Shown: positions 7,470 through 16,129 of the stretch, piece by piece
Position numbering within the stretch: the first letter of the stretch is position 1
Layout: each line of letters starts with the position of its first letter
Source of the DNA: Tissierella sp032104385
GTDB taxonomy: Bacteria; Bacillota; Clostridia; Tissierellales; Tissierellaceae
Direction: 5' to 3'
Length of the DNA stretch: 64,000 nt
Assembly: GCF_032104385.1 (NCBI RefSeq)
Contig: NZ_DAMCHJ010000007.1
Location: 62,001 to 126,000, forward strand
Program-made: the position numbers and the translations under genes
The notes under the pieces: generated by a model
Databases searched by the model: none
Told to the model about the DNA's origin: nothing
The model's input: the letters and a program-made list of their open reading frames with translations, nothing else

Positions 7470-8063
7470 ATGAAAAAAGTATTAGCTTTAATGGGTAGCC
7501 CTAGAAAAGGAAAAAATACAGATAAATTAATAGAATATTTATTAGATGGAATTAAAGAGAATGATTATGAGATTAATAAAATATATTTAATGGATAAAAA
7601 GATAAATCCATGTACAGGATGCGATTATTGCGGAAAAGTAGAGGCTTGCGCAAATAAAGATGATATGGAAACTATTTATAAAGGTTTTGATAGTAGTGAT
7701 ATAATAATACTTGCAGCGCCCATATATTTTAATTCTATAAATGGACTAACTAAAAATATGATTGATAGATGTCAAAAATATTGGTCATTAAAATATTCTA
7801 TAGGTAAAAAATATAAACAAACTGAAGATAGAGTAGGTGTATTTTTAGCTACAGGAGGGGCACCTTTTTCTAATAATCAATTTGATGGAGCTATTCCAGT
7901 TATGGACTACTTTTTTAGATCTATAAATGCAAAATATAAAGGGAATTACTTTATATCTAATACAGATAAAGAACCTATAGACAAAAGATTAGATGTTAAA
8001 GATGAATTATATAAAATAGGTAAAAACATTTGGAGCATAAAAGACTTCTACCTTCACAGGTAG
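7470..8063 (+). CDS. Iron-sulfur flavoprotein (Isf)-like / NADPH-dependent FMN reductase family protein
   Basis: A 197-residue flavodoxin-fold protein. MGSPRKGKNTDKL near the N terminus is the FMN phosphate loop, and APIYFNSINGLTKNMIDR is the second flavin loop. C48, C51, C54 and C60 (CTGCDYCGKVEAC) follow CX2CX2CX5C, the compact cluster motif of iron-sulfur flavoproteins, so a 4Fe-4S cluster beside FMN is likely. Such proteins move electrons or reduce oxygen species in anaerobes; the partner is unknown. It is expressed behind folT, with GGAGG just upstream of the ATG. The final codons and stop form the left side of a terminator-like hairpin. Confidence 0.8.
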   Translation: MKKVLALMGSPRKGKNTDKLIEYLLDGIKENDYEINKIYLMDKKINPCTGCDYCGKVEACANKDDMETIYKGFDSSDIIILAAPIYFNSINGLTKNMIDRCQKYWSLKYSIGKKYKQTEDRVGVFLATGGAPFSNNQFDGAIPVMDYFFRSINAKYKGNYFISNTDKEPIDKRLDVKDELYKIGKNIWSIKDFYLHR

Positions 8064-8073
8064 AAGTCTTTTA
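8038..8073 (+). terminator. Terminator-like hairpin overlapping the end of the flavoprotein gene
   Basis: A perfect 16-bp stem (8038-8053 with 8058-8073) with a four-base TCAC loop. The T-run is part of the right arm (GTCTTTTA). The stop codon TAG (8061-8063) is inside the stem. The aroC ribosome binding site starts only eight bases after it. Confidence 0.7.
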
Positions 8074-8092
8074 CATAATAGGAGGGATAAAA

Positions 8093-9214
8093 ATGATAAG
8101 ATTTTTAACAGGCGGGGAATCCCATGGGCAATCCCTTACAGGTATAATAGATGGGATGCCTGCAAATTTATATCTGGATACAAACTACATAAATGACCAG
8201 CTAAAAAGAAGACAAAAGGGATTTGGCAGATCAGTTAGAATGGAATTAGAAAGTGATGAAATAATTATATTATCTGGTATAAGTCAGGGTTTTACTACAG
8301 GCAGTCCAATTACCATATCTATTAAAAATAAAGGTACAAATATTGAATTAGTAGAAGTTACTAAACCAAGACCAGGTCATGGAGATTTAGTAGGAGCACT
8401 TAAATATAATCAAAAAGGTGGACGAAATATACTTGAAAGAGCATCCGCAAGAGAAACAGCTATGAGGGTGGCATTGGGAAGTATTTGTAAACTTTTACTG
8501 AAGGAATTCCATATAAATATCTATAGTCATGTTATAAATATTGGTGGGATAAATTCAGATATAAACTATTATAATGGATTAAAACATGAAGAGTTAATTA
8601 GGGCTGATGAATCAAGTATTAGGGTAGTAGATAAAGAGTCAGAGGAAAAAATCATAAAAAGAATCCAAAAAGCAAAGGATGAAGGAGATACTTTAGGAGG
8701 GATTATAGAGGTTATAGTTAAAAATCCTCCTATAGGATTAGGAAGTCATACAAATTGGGATGCAAAGCTTGATGGAAGACTTGCAGCAGCCTGTATTAGC
8801 ATACAGGGAATCAAAGGAGTAGAATTCGGACTTGGAAGTATTGCAGCATCAACTCTAGGATCAAATTTTCATGATGGAATTTTCTATGATAATAAATATA
8901 GGAGAAGGACAAATAATGCAGGAGGCATAGAAGCAGGTATATCAAATGGAGAAGATATAGTTATAAGAGCTACTATGAAACCAATACCTACTCTTAAAAA
9001 ACCCTTAGAAACTGTAGACATAGTAACTAAGGAGAAAAAAACGGCACAATTTGAAAGATCGGATGTATGTGCAGTTCCATCAGCTAGTATAGTTGCTGAA
9101 TCTATGATAGCATATATATTAGCAGATGAACTAATTAAAAAGTTTGGAGGAGATTTTTTAGATGAGACTAAGATAAATTATTATAATTATCTTAAGTATT
9201 TAGAAAGAAGGTAA
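8093..9214 (+). CDS. aroC: Chorismate synthase
   Basis: A 373-residue enzyme converting 5-enolpyruvylshikimate-3-phosphate to chorismate with reduced FMN, the last step of the shikimate pathway. Recognised by GGESHGQSLTGIIDGMPA at the N terminus, RPGHGDLVGALKY, NILERASARETAMR and the C-terminal RSDVCAVPSASIVAES. Length is normal for the family. ATG 8093 is chosen because AGGAGGG lies a few bases upstream; an in-frame ATG at 8030 would start within the flavoprotein gene and the hairpin. It heads aroC-aroB-aroA with four bases before aroB. Confidence 0.96.
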   Translation: MIRFLTGGESHGQSLTGIIDGMPANLYLDTNYINDQLKRRQKGFGRSVRMELESDEIIILSGISQGFTTGSPITISIKNKGTNIELVEVTKPRPGHGDLVGALKYNQKGGRNILERASARETAMRVALGSICKLLLKEFHINIYSHVINIGGINSDINYYNGLKHEELIRADESSIRVVDKESEEKIIKRIQKAKDEGDTLGGIIEVIVKNPPIGLGSHTNWDAKLDGRLAAACISIQGIKGVEFGLGSIAASTLGSNFHDGIFYDNKYRRRTNNAGGIEAGISNGEDIVIRATMKPIPTLKKPLETVDIVTKEKKTAQFERSDVCAVPSASIVAESMIAYILADELIKKFGGDFLDETKINYYNYLKYLERR

Positions 9215-9218
9215 TAAC

Positions 9219-10250
9219 ATGGTTTTCAAGATGGTAGATAATATCTGGGAGGAACTACACCAATATATAATTAGTGATAATTTTATTTTGGTGACTGACA
9301 GAAATGTATATAATTTATACAAAGATGAAATAGATGAGGTACTAAATAGGAGAGAAAACATATATATAATTCCTTCAGGAGAAACAAATAAAAATTTAGG
9401 AGAATTATCTAATATATATAAAATTTTAATCAAAAAAAATATTGATAGAAATGGAAAAATACTTTGTCTAGGCGGAGGAGTAGTTGGAGACTTAGCTGGT
9501 TTTGCTGCAGCAACATATAAAAGAGGGATTGAATATATTCAGATCCCAACTACTTTATTATCTCAGGTAGATAGTAGCATAGGAGGTAAGACGGGCATTG
9601 ATTTTTTAGGTCATAAAAACATTATAGGCTCTTTTCATTTTCCTTTGGTAACTTTAATTGATACTTCATTTATTCATACTTTACCTGAAAAAGAAATTAC
9701 TTGTGGTCTTGGGGAAATAATAAAATATGGTTTAATTGAAGATTATAATTTTTTAAAAAATATAGAGAAAAATATTAAAAAGATTTATAATAGAGACATG
9801 AGAATACTTCCAACCATAGTAGAAAAATCAGTTGATATAAAATTTACTATAGTAGATAAAGATAAATTAGATCTAGGTCTCCGACAAAAATTAAACCTTG
9901 GACATACTATAGGACATAGCATTGAATCCTTTTTTAAATATGAAAAATATAATCATGGTGAGGCAGTTATACTTGGTATGATGTATGAGAGTAATATTGC
10001 ATATCAAAAAAAACTTATAGACAAAGAATACTATAATGAAATTATAGGAGTATTGAATACCTTAGTGGAACAACCAATATTTAATAGTTTTGAAATAAAA
10101 ATTTTAATAGAATATATGAAAAATGATAAAAAGAATAGAGATGGAAAGATTTCATTTATTCTGCCTACAGGAAGAGGTACAGTTGATTTGTTTTATGATG
10201 TAGAGGAAAAGCTCATAGAAGAGGCTATATTAAATGATTATAAAATATAG
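9219..10250 (+). CDS. aroB: 3-Dehydroquinate synthase
   Basis: A 343-residue NAD- and metal-dependent enzyme making 3-dehydroquinate from DAHP. The NAD loop GGGVVGDLAGFAAATYKRG, QVDSSIGGKTGID, GLGEIIKYG and the metal-binding NLGHTIGHSIE and NHGEAVILGM segments are all present. The ATG follows aroC by four bases with AGAAGG upstream. The protein is slightly shorter than the usual 350-360 residues because the N terminus is short. DAHP synthase and shikimate kinase are not in this window. Confidence 0.95.
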   Translation: MVFKMVDNIWEELHQYIISDNFILVTDRNVYNLYKDEIDEVLNRRENIYIIPSGETNKNLGELSNIYKILIKKNIDRNGKILCLGGGVVGDLAGFAAATYKRGIEYIQIPTTLLSQVDSSIGGKTGIDFLGHKNIIGSFHFPLVTLIDTSFIHTLPEKEITCGLGEIIKYGLIEDYNFLKNIEKNIKKIYNRDMRILPTIVEKSVDIKFTIVDKDKLDLGLRQKLNLGHTIGHSIESFFKYEKYNHGEAVILGMMYESNIAYQKKLIDKEYYNEIIGVLNTLVEQPIFNSFEIKILIEYMKNDKKNRDGKISFILPTGRGTVDLFYDVEEKLIEEAILNDYKI

Positions 10251-10274
10251 ATATATATTAAGGGAGTGTATAGT

Positions 10275-11516
10275 TTGAAGATTGAAGGAAAAAAAACTCT
10301 AAAAGGTGAGATTAAAACACCTGGAGATAAATCTATTTCCCATAGAGCTGTAATGCTTGGTTCTATTTCTAAAGGAGAAACAATTATAAAAAATATTTTA
10401 TTATCTGAAGATACACTAAGAACAATTGAATGTTTTAGGGAAATGGGAGTAGATATAGTTATAGATGATAAGGAGAATATTCTCAAGATAAATGGCAATG
10501 GAATTCACGGCTTAAAAAAACCCTTTAAGCCTCTTGATTGTGGTAACTCAGGTACTACAATGAGGTTGTTGGCTGGGATATTAGTTGGACAAAACTTTTC
10601 TTCAACTCTCATAGGAGATATTTCTTTGAGTAAAAGACCCATGGATAGAATTATTATACCTTTAACTAAAATGGGTGCAAATATTAAAGGATATAATGAC
10701 AAATACCCTCCTATTAGTATTGAGCCCTCAAATGAATTGCAAGGAATTAAATATGAATTGCCTATGGCAAGTGCTCAAGTTAAGTCAGCCATTTTACTAG
10801 CTTCTATTTATAGTAAAGGCGAAACTAAAGTTATAGAGAAAAAGATTACTAGGGATCATACTGAAAGAATGCTTGAATACTTCGGCAAAGATAAATTTAT
10901 GGGAAAAGAAATTTATGTTCCAGGAGATATTTCTTCTGCTGCATTTTTTATTGTAGCAGCTACTATTATGGAAGGTTCTTCTGTTACAATAAAAGATGTT
11001 GGTATTAATCCTACAAGAACTGGAATTGTTGATGTAATAAAAGCCATGGGTGGCAATATTAAAATAGATAATGTAAGAAGTATCAATAATGAGCCTATTG
11101 GAGATATATATGTTTCTTCTGCTCCAATTAAAGGAATTGAATTAGATAAAAATATTATAGGAAGATTAATTGATGAAATTCCTATAATAGCTGTAGCAGC
11201 TGCCTTTGCAGAAGGAACAACAGTAATTAAAAATGCAGAAGAACTTAAATATAAAGAAACAGATAGAATACAAGCTATGGTTAATGAGCTGAAAAAAATG
11301 GGAGCTGATATAGAGGCTTTGCCAGATGGATTGATTGTACGTGGAAAAAAGGAGTTAAGTCCAGCTATTGTAAATACTTATGGTGATCATAGGATTGCAA
11401 TGGCTTTATCAATAGCCTCGTTAAATACAAAAGGTATATCAAAAATTGAAAATAGCCAATGTATAAATATTTCATATCCAGGATTTTATCAAACAATTTC
11501 TAGATTATTGGAATAA
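10275..11516 (+). CDS. aroA: 3-Phosphoshikimate 1-carboxyvinyltransferase (EPSP synthase)
   Basis: A 413-residue enzyme joining phosphoenolpyruvate to shikimate-3-phosphate. Seen are TPGDKSISHRAVMLGS (substrate-binding Lys and Ser), LDCGNSGTTMRLLAG, SLSKRPMDRI, the second-domain LPMASAQVKSAILLA and the C-terminal YGDHRIAMALSIA. TTG 10275 gives good spacing from GGGAG (10261-10265); the in-frame GTG at 10266 is only one base behind that site and is rejected. Last gene of the aro operon. Confidence 0.94.
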   Translation: MKIEGKKTLKGEIKTPGDKSISHRAVMLGSISKGETIIKNILLSEDTLRTIECFREMGVDIVIDDKENILKINGNGIHGLKKPFKPLDCGNSGTTMRLLAGILVGQNFSSTLIGDISLSKRPMDRIIIPLTKMGANIKGYNDKYPPISIEPSNELQGIKYELPMASAQVKSAILLASIYSKGETKVIEKKITRDHTERMLEYFGKDKFMGKEIYVPGDISSAAFFIVAATIMEGSSVTIKDVGINPTRTGIVDVIKAMGGNIKIDNVRSINNEPIGDIYVSSAPIKGIELDKNIIGRLIDEIPIIAVAAAFAEGTTVIKNAEELKYKETDRIQAMVNELKKMGADIEALPDGLIVRGKKELSPAIVNTYGDHRIAMALSIASLNTKGISKIENSQCINISYPGFYQTISRLLE

Positions 11517-11587
11517 ACTTTGATTTTTCATATACAAAGATTTATAATGGTTATATAATATTGAACTTATATATGGGAGGAATACAA

Positions 11588-12160
11588 ATGAAAACACAAT
11601 TACCAATAGCGTTATCAAATCGTCATATACATTTAAGCCAAAAGGACTTAGATATTTTATTTGGTGAAGGATATCAATTAACAAAGATGAAGGATTTATC
11701 TCAACCAGGGCAATATGCTTGTGAAGAAAAGGTAGATGTAGTAGGACCAAAGGGTACAATAAAAGGTGTAAGAATATTAGGACCTGTTAGACCAAGTACT
11801 CAATTTGAATTATCAGTTTCAGATGCCTTTTCATTAGGAGTAAAGCCAATGGTTAGAAATTCAGGTGATATAAAAGGTACTCCAGGGGCAAAACTTATTG
11901 GACCAAAGGGAGAAGTTGAGATAACAGAGGGGATAATAGTAGCTGCAAGACATATTCATATGCATACTAAAGATGGAGAAGAATTTGGAGTAGTTGATAA
12001 AGACATTGTAAATATAAAAGTAGGTGGAGAAAGAGGCTTGGTATTCAATAATGTATTAGTTAGAGTATCTGAATCCTTTGCTCTTGAAATGCATGTTGAT
12101 ATAGAAGAAGGTAATGCGGCAGGAGTAAAAAATGGAGATTTAGTTGAATTAATTAAATGA
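11588..12160 (+). CDS. pduL: PduL-type phosphotransacylase
   Basis: A 190-residue phosphate acyltransferase of the PduL family, unrelated to Pta, interconverting acyl-CoA and acyl-phosphate. Two zinc-site histidine clusters are visible: SNRHIHLS near residue 12 and AARHIHMHTKDGEEFGV near residue 120. The N-terminal microcompartment-targeting extension of Pdu-associated members is missing, and no shell-protein gene is nearby. It probably makes acetyl-phosphate from acetyl-CoA for ATP formation through acetate kinase (inference). ATG 11588 has GGGAGG upstream; an in-frame upstream start at 11561 has no such site. It is followed by deoC after 16 bases. Confidence 0.9.
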   Translation: MKTQLPIALSNRHIHLSQKDLDILFGEGYQLTKMKDLSQPGQYACEEKVDVVGPKGTIKGVRILGPVRPSTQFELSVSDAFSLGVKPMVRNSGDIKGTPGAKLIGPKGEVEITEGIIVAARHIHMHTKDGEEFGVVDKDIVNIKVGGERGLVFNNVLVRVSESFALEMHVDIEEGNAAGVKNGDLVELIK

Positions 12161-12176
12161 TTCGGAGGGGAAATTA

Positions 12177-12830
12177 ATGTCTAATATATTGGGAATGATA
12201 GACCATACTATGTTAAAGCCAGATGCTACAAAGGATATAATAGAAGAATTATGTAAAGAAGCTATGGAAAATAAATTTGCAGCTGTATGTGTAAATCCTT
12301 GTTATGTAAAATTATGTAAGGATATGTTAAAGAATTCTGACGTTAAGGTAGCAACTGTTATAGGATTCCCACTAGGTGCAAATACTAAAGAAGTTAAGGC
12401 CTTTGAAACTATAGATGCAATAAAAAATGGTGCTGATGAAGTGGATATGGTGATTAATATCGGTGCTTTAAAAATAAAGAATTATGAACTTGTTAAAGAA
12501 GATATAGAAGAAGTAGTAAAAGCAGCTAAAGACAAGGCGGTAGTTAAGGTAATTATAGAAACTTGTTTACTTACTGATGAAGAAAAGATTAAAGCTTGTG
12601 AAATTTCCATGATCGCTGGAGCTGACTTCGTGAAAACCTCAACAGGATTTTCTACTGGTGGAGCAACTATAGGGGATGTAAAGCTTATGAAATCTATAGT
12701 GGGAGATAAATTAGAAGTTAAGGCATCTGGAGGAGTTAGAGATATAGATTCTGCAAAGAAAATGATAGAAGCAGGAGCTACTAGATTAGGAACTAGTTCA
12801 GGGGTAAAAATAGCAAAAGAAATACAATAA
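12177..12830 (+). CDS. deoC: Deoxyribose-phosphate aldolase
   Basis: A 217-residue class I aldolase splitting 2-deoxyribose-5-phosphate into glyceraldehyde-3-phosphate and acetaldehyde. The Schiff-base lysine is K153 in DFVKTSTGFSTGGAT; the N-terminal DHTMLKPDAT and CVNPCYV segments also match. It has a GGAGGGG site. It lies 16 bases after pduL, so the pair could link deoxyribonucleoside breakdown, or acetaldehyde from it, to acetyl-phosphate, but an acetaldehyde dehydrogenase would be needed from elsewhere. Confidence 0.95.
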   Translation: MSNILGMIDHTMLKPDATKDIIEELCKEAMENKFAAVCVNPCYVKLCKDMLKNSDVKVATVIGFPLGANTKEVKAFETIDAIKNGADEVDMVINIGALKIKNYELVKEDIEEVVKAAKDKAVVKVIIETCLLTDEEKIKACEISMIAGADFVKTSTGFSTGGATIGDVKLMKSIVGDKLEVKASGGVRDIDSAKKMIEAGATRLGTSSGVKIAKEIQ

Positions 12831-12898
12831 TAAATATTTTCCTTTTCTTGTTATAAAATTTTCATATTATGAAAAACTATAATAAGAGGAGGGATAAA

Positions 12899-13345
12899 TT
12901 GAAAAGATATTTATTATTCGTATTAGTTTTAAGTTTGATTTTTCAAATAGGTTGTAAAACTACTAAAAATAATGAAATGGTTAAGGAGCCAGATGATACA
13001 GTAGTAGAAGTATCCATGGAAGATAAGGTAATAATTGATAGGTCAGAGAACTTGGCTGATTATGTTGTTGAACTCTTTGGTATAGATGATGCAGCAACGA
13101 TTATCTTCAATGATACGGCACTAGTTTCTGTTGTTATGGCTTATGATACATCCTTTACGACAGATACAAAAGATCTCATCAGCGGCTTAGTTATGGAGAA
13201 GGATACAGGAATAAAACAAGTACTTGTATCTAATGATGAAAAGACTTTTTTTCAGATTGTAGAGATTATAAGTAGTTTGATGAATGGCTCATCATACGAT
13301 AATCATGTAGGTGAAATTAGTAGGATGATTGAAAAGAATAAATAA
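12899..13345 (+). CDS. YhcN/YlaJ-family sporulation lipoprotein
   Basis: A 148-residue lipoprotein: basic MKRYLLF start, hydrophobic stretch, and a cysteine after QIG at residue 19 acting as the lipobox (the -3 residue Q is unusual). The mature part matches the YhcN/YlaJ pattern of a heavy-metal-associated-like repeat: ADYVVELFGIDDAATIIFND, TALVSVVM, KQVLVSNDE and FFQIVEIISSLMNG. Family members are made during sporulation or sit in the spore. TTG 12899 has AGGAGGG upstream; an in-frame ATG at 12869 lies before that site. It ends in a strong terminator. Confidence 0.75.
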   Translation: MKRYLLFVLVLSLIFQIGCKTTKNNEMVKEPDDTVVEVSMEDKVIIDRSENLADYVVELFGIDDAATIIFNDTALVSVVMAYDTSFTTDTKDLISGLVMEKDTGIKQVLVSNDEKTFFQIVEIISSLMNGSSYDNHVGEISRMIEKNK

Positions 13346-13388
13346 AATACAAAAACCCAATTTTAAAGATTGGGTTTTTGTATTTTTT
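13344..13388 (+). terminator. Rho-independent terminator
   Basis: An 18-bp perfect stem (13344-13361 with 13369-13386) contains AAAAACCCAAT/ATTGGGTTTTT and is followed by T residues. Ends the pduL-deoC-lipoprotein unit. Confidence 0.9.
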
Positions 13389-13471
13389 AATTAAATTCGT
13401 AATATTAATGTAAGTAACAAATTTAATTTTGGGTATAGTAAAAATAATATATTTAAGAAGGAGGAAACAAT

Positions 13472-14743
13472 TTGACATTAAAATCAGAAAGAATCAAAAT
13501 CGGGAATGGAATATATTTAAATTTAATTAGGACAGATAAGTTTAAATCAAATTTACTCAGTTACTATTTTTTGAGACCTTTATCTAAGGATGAAGTTACA
13601 AAAAATGCTCTATTACCCTTGGTTTTAAAAAGAGGTACAGATGAATATACTACGAATCTTGAGATACAAAAAAAATTAGAGGAAACCTATGGAGCAAATT
13701 TAAGCATATCAATTAATAAAAGGGGAGAAAAACATGTTCTTAGATTTACCATTGAAACTGTGAACGGGGATTATGTTGGGGATAAGAATTATATTTATGA
13801 AGTAGTTAATTTATTAAAATCTATTATTTATAATCCGGTTTTGGAAAAGGGATATTTTAAAAGAGATTATGTAGAACAAGAAAAGGAAAATTTAAGAAAT
13901 AGAATTGAGAGCAGAATAAACGATAAGAGGTCCTATGCATTAGATAGATGTATAGAAGAAATGTGTAAAAATGAAAAATTTAGTATTTACCCATTAGGAA
14001 ATATAGAAGATTTAAAAGATATTGATGAAAATATACTATATACACATTATCAAAAGGTAATAAATACATCACCAATAGAGATATTTTATGCTGGAGAGTA
14101 TGATGAAAAATTAATTGAATGTATAAAAGATATAGAAAAAACAGATAGAAAAGAAGTCCTAACTATACCAAGAGAGCAAATTATATCTAGGGTTCAGACC
14201 AAAAACATGGTATACGAGGATTTAGACGTAACCCAGGGGAAATTAGTACTTGGATATAGAACGGGAATTCCTTATGAAGATAGATTATATAATGGACTTA
14301 TAGTTGGCAGTGATATTTTAGGCGGAGGGCCAAATTCCAAATTATTTAGGAATGTAAGAGAAAAAGAAAGTCTAGCTTATTACATTACTTCTACTGTTTT
14401 TAAATATAAGTCTATTATGTTAATAGATGGTGGAATTGAATTTAATAATTTTGAAAAAACCATAGATATTGTAAAAGAACAATTGGAAGAAATTAAAAAT
14501 GGAAATTTCACTGATGAAGACATAGAAATATCAAAAAAATCTATAAAATCTTCAACAGAATCCATTAAGGATAGTATTTTCCTTATATCAGAATATTTCT
14601 TTAGTCAAATACTATCGGAAGATAATAGAGATTTTGAAGAAATATTAAGAGATATAGATAGAGTTACTAGAGAAGAAATAATGGAAGCTATGTCAAAGAT
14701 TGCCCTTGATACTATATATTTTATGAAGAATTCAAAGGCTTAA
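13472..14743 (+). CDS. M16-family peptidase-like protein, catalytically silent paralogue (YmfF-like)
   Basis: A 423-residue protein of the pitrilysin (M16) family. The N-terminal domain has the family fold marks (LPLVLKRGTDEYTTNLEIQKKLEETYGA) but lacks the HXXEH zinc motif. The C-terminal domain has GYRTGIPYEDRLYNGLIVGSDILGGGPNSKLF. It most likely pairs with the active subunit encoded next, as YmfF/YmfH and mitochondrial processing peptidase subunits do. TTG start after AAGAAGGAGG. Its downstream partner starts 33 bases later in the same direction. Confidence 0.85.
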   Translation: MTLKSERIKIGNGIYLNLIRTDKFKSNLLSYYFLRPLSKDEVTKNALLPLVLKRGTDEYTTNLEIQKKLEETYGANLSISINKRGEKHVLRFTIETVNGDYVGDKNYIYEVVNLLKSIIYNPVLEKGYFKRDYVEQEKENLRNRIESRINDKRSYALDRCIEEMCKNEKFSIYPLGNIEDLKDIDENILYTHYQKVINTSPIEIFYAGEYDEKLIECIKDIEKTDRKEVLTIPREQIISRVQTKNMVYEDLDVTQGKLVLGYRTGIPYEDRLYNGLIVGSDILGGGPNSKLFRNVREKESLAYYITSTVFKYKSIMLIDGGIEFNNFEKTIDIVKEQLEEIKNGNFTDEDIEISKKSIKSSTESIKDSIFLISEYFFSQILSEDNRDFEEILRDIDRVTREEIMEAMSKIALDTIYFMKNSKA

Positions 14744-14776
14744 AAATGATATAGATAAATACAGGGAGGAATATAA

Positions 14777-16066
14777 TTGGATATCAAAATATACGAAAAT
14801 GAAAAAATAAAAGAAAAACTCTTTTATAAAGAGATGGAATCTGGATTAAAAGTTTATTTTATGCCAAAAGAAGGATATACAAAGCAATATGCAATATTTG
14901 CTACTGATTATGGTAGTATCGATAATAAATTTATTCCAATAGGTGAAAAAGAAACAATAGAAGTACCTGAAGGAATTGCACATTTTTTAGAGCATAAACT
15001 TTTTGAAGAGCCTGAAGAAAATATTTTTGATAAATTCTCTAAACTAGGGGCAAATGTTAATGCTTATACTAATTTTACTCAAACTGCATATTTATTTTCA
15101 TCCACTGAAAATTTTTATGAAAGTTTAGCATTATTGATAGAATTCGTGCAGCACCCATATTTTACTGATGAAAATGTTGAAAAAGAGAAGGGCATTATTG
15201 CCCAAGAAATAAATATGTATAGAGACAATCCGAATTGGAGAGTGTTTTTCAATTGTTTAAGTGCAATGTATAATGAGCATCCAGTTAAAATTGATATAGC
15301 AGGTACTGTAGAAAGTATACAAAATATAGATAAAGAATTGCTTTATAAATGTTATAATACTTTCTATAACCCAACTAATATGGTTATATTTATTGTAGGA
15401 GATTTATCCTTTGATGAGATACTTAAGGTAGTAGATAGGTCGGAGAGAAAGGATCATAAGGACGTAGAAAAGATCAATAGATTTTTCTTAGAGGAATCTG
15501 AGAAAGTAAAAGAAAAGTTTATTGAGGAAAGTATGATGACATCTGCACCATTATTTTATATTGGATTTAAAGATATTGACTGTAAGTTAGAAAATAAAGA
15601 GAGAATAAAAAAGGATTTTATTACAAATTTCATACTTGATATGTTATTTGGTTCAAGCTCTATATTTTATAATAGCTTGTATGAAGAAGGTCTTGTGGAT
15701 AATAGTTTTGGTGCATATTATACAGGAAAAAAATCTTATGGACATTCTTTAATTACGGGTGAGTCTAAGGCTCCCAAAGAAGTATATAATAGGATAATCT
15801 CATTCTTTGAAAAGAAAGGAACCTCTATTTTATTAGAAGAGGATTTTAATCGTATCAAGAAAAAAAGCATGGGAGAGTTTTTAATAGGGCTTAACTCTGT
15901 TGAATTCATTGCAAACACCTTTGTTTCATTTTATTTTGATGGATTACTGTTAATAGATTATTTAGATATTTTGGACTCCATTACTTATGATGATATAATT
16001 GAAAGATTCAATAATCACTTTACAAAAGATAATGTTGTTCTATCTATAATAAGTCCCTTAAGATAA
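14777..16066 (+). CDS. M16-family zinc peptidase (YmfH-like)
   Basis: A 429-residue active-type M16 peptidase. The inverted zinc motif is H69-F-L-E72-H73, and the third ligand is probably E144 in EKEKGIIAQEI. NVNAYTNFTQTAYLFS is the substrate-strand region typical of the family. TTG start with GGGAGG seven bases upstream. With the preceding silent paralogue it probably forms a heterodimeric peptide-cleaving chamber. The YmfF/YmfH pair is widespread in Firmicutes; in Bacillus the pair is also written AlbF/AlbE-like. Natural substrate unknown. Confidence 0.9.
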   Translation: MDIKIYENEKIKEKLFYKEMESGLKVYFMPKEGYTKQYAIFATDYGSIDNKFIPIGEKETIEVPEGIAHFLEHKLFEEPEENIFDKFSKLGANVNAYTNFTQTAYLFSSTENFYESLALLIEFVQHPYFTDENVEKEKGIIAQEINMYRDNPNWRVFFNCLSAMYNEHPVKIDIAGTVESIQNIDKELLYKCYNTFYNPTNMVIFIVGDLSFDEILKVVDRSERKDHKDVEKINRFFLEESEKVKEKFIEESMMTSAPLFYIGFKDIDCKLENKERIKKDFITNFILDMLFGSSSIFYNSLYEEGLVDNSFGAYYTGKKSYGHSLITGESKAPKEVYNRIISFFEKKGTSILLEEDFNRIKKKSMGEFLIGLNSVEFIANTFVSFYFDGLLLIDYLDILDSITYDDIIERFNNHFTKDNVVLSIISPLR

Positions 16067-16129
16067 TAGAAATGAATCTTCATTTGTGATATACTAATCC
16101 AATGAAGTATTTAGAAAGGTGGTTTTATT

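Noticed and set aside
8030..8092. Longer aroC start at 8030
   Set aside because: It would translate through the end of the flavoprotein gene and the hairpin; ATG 8093 has the ribosome site and gives the conserved N terminus.
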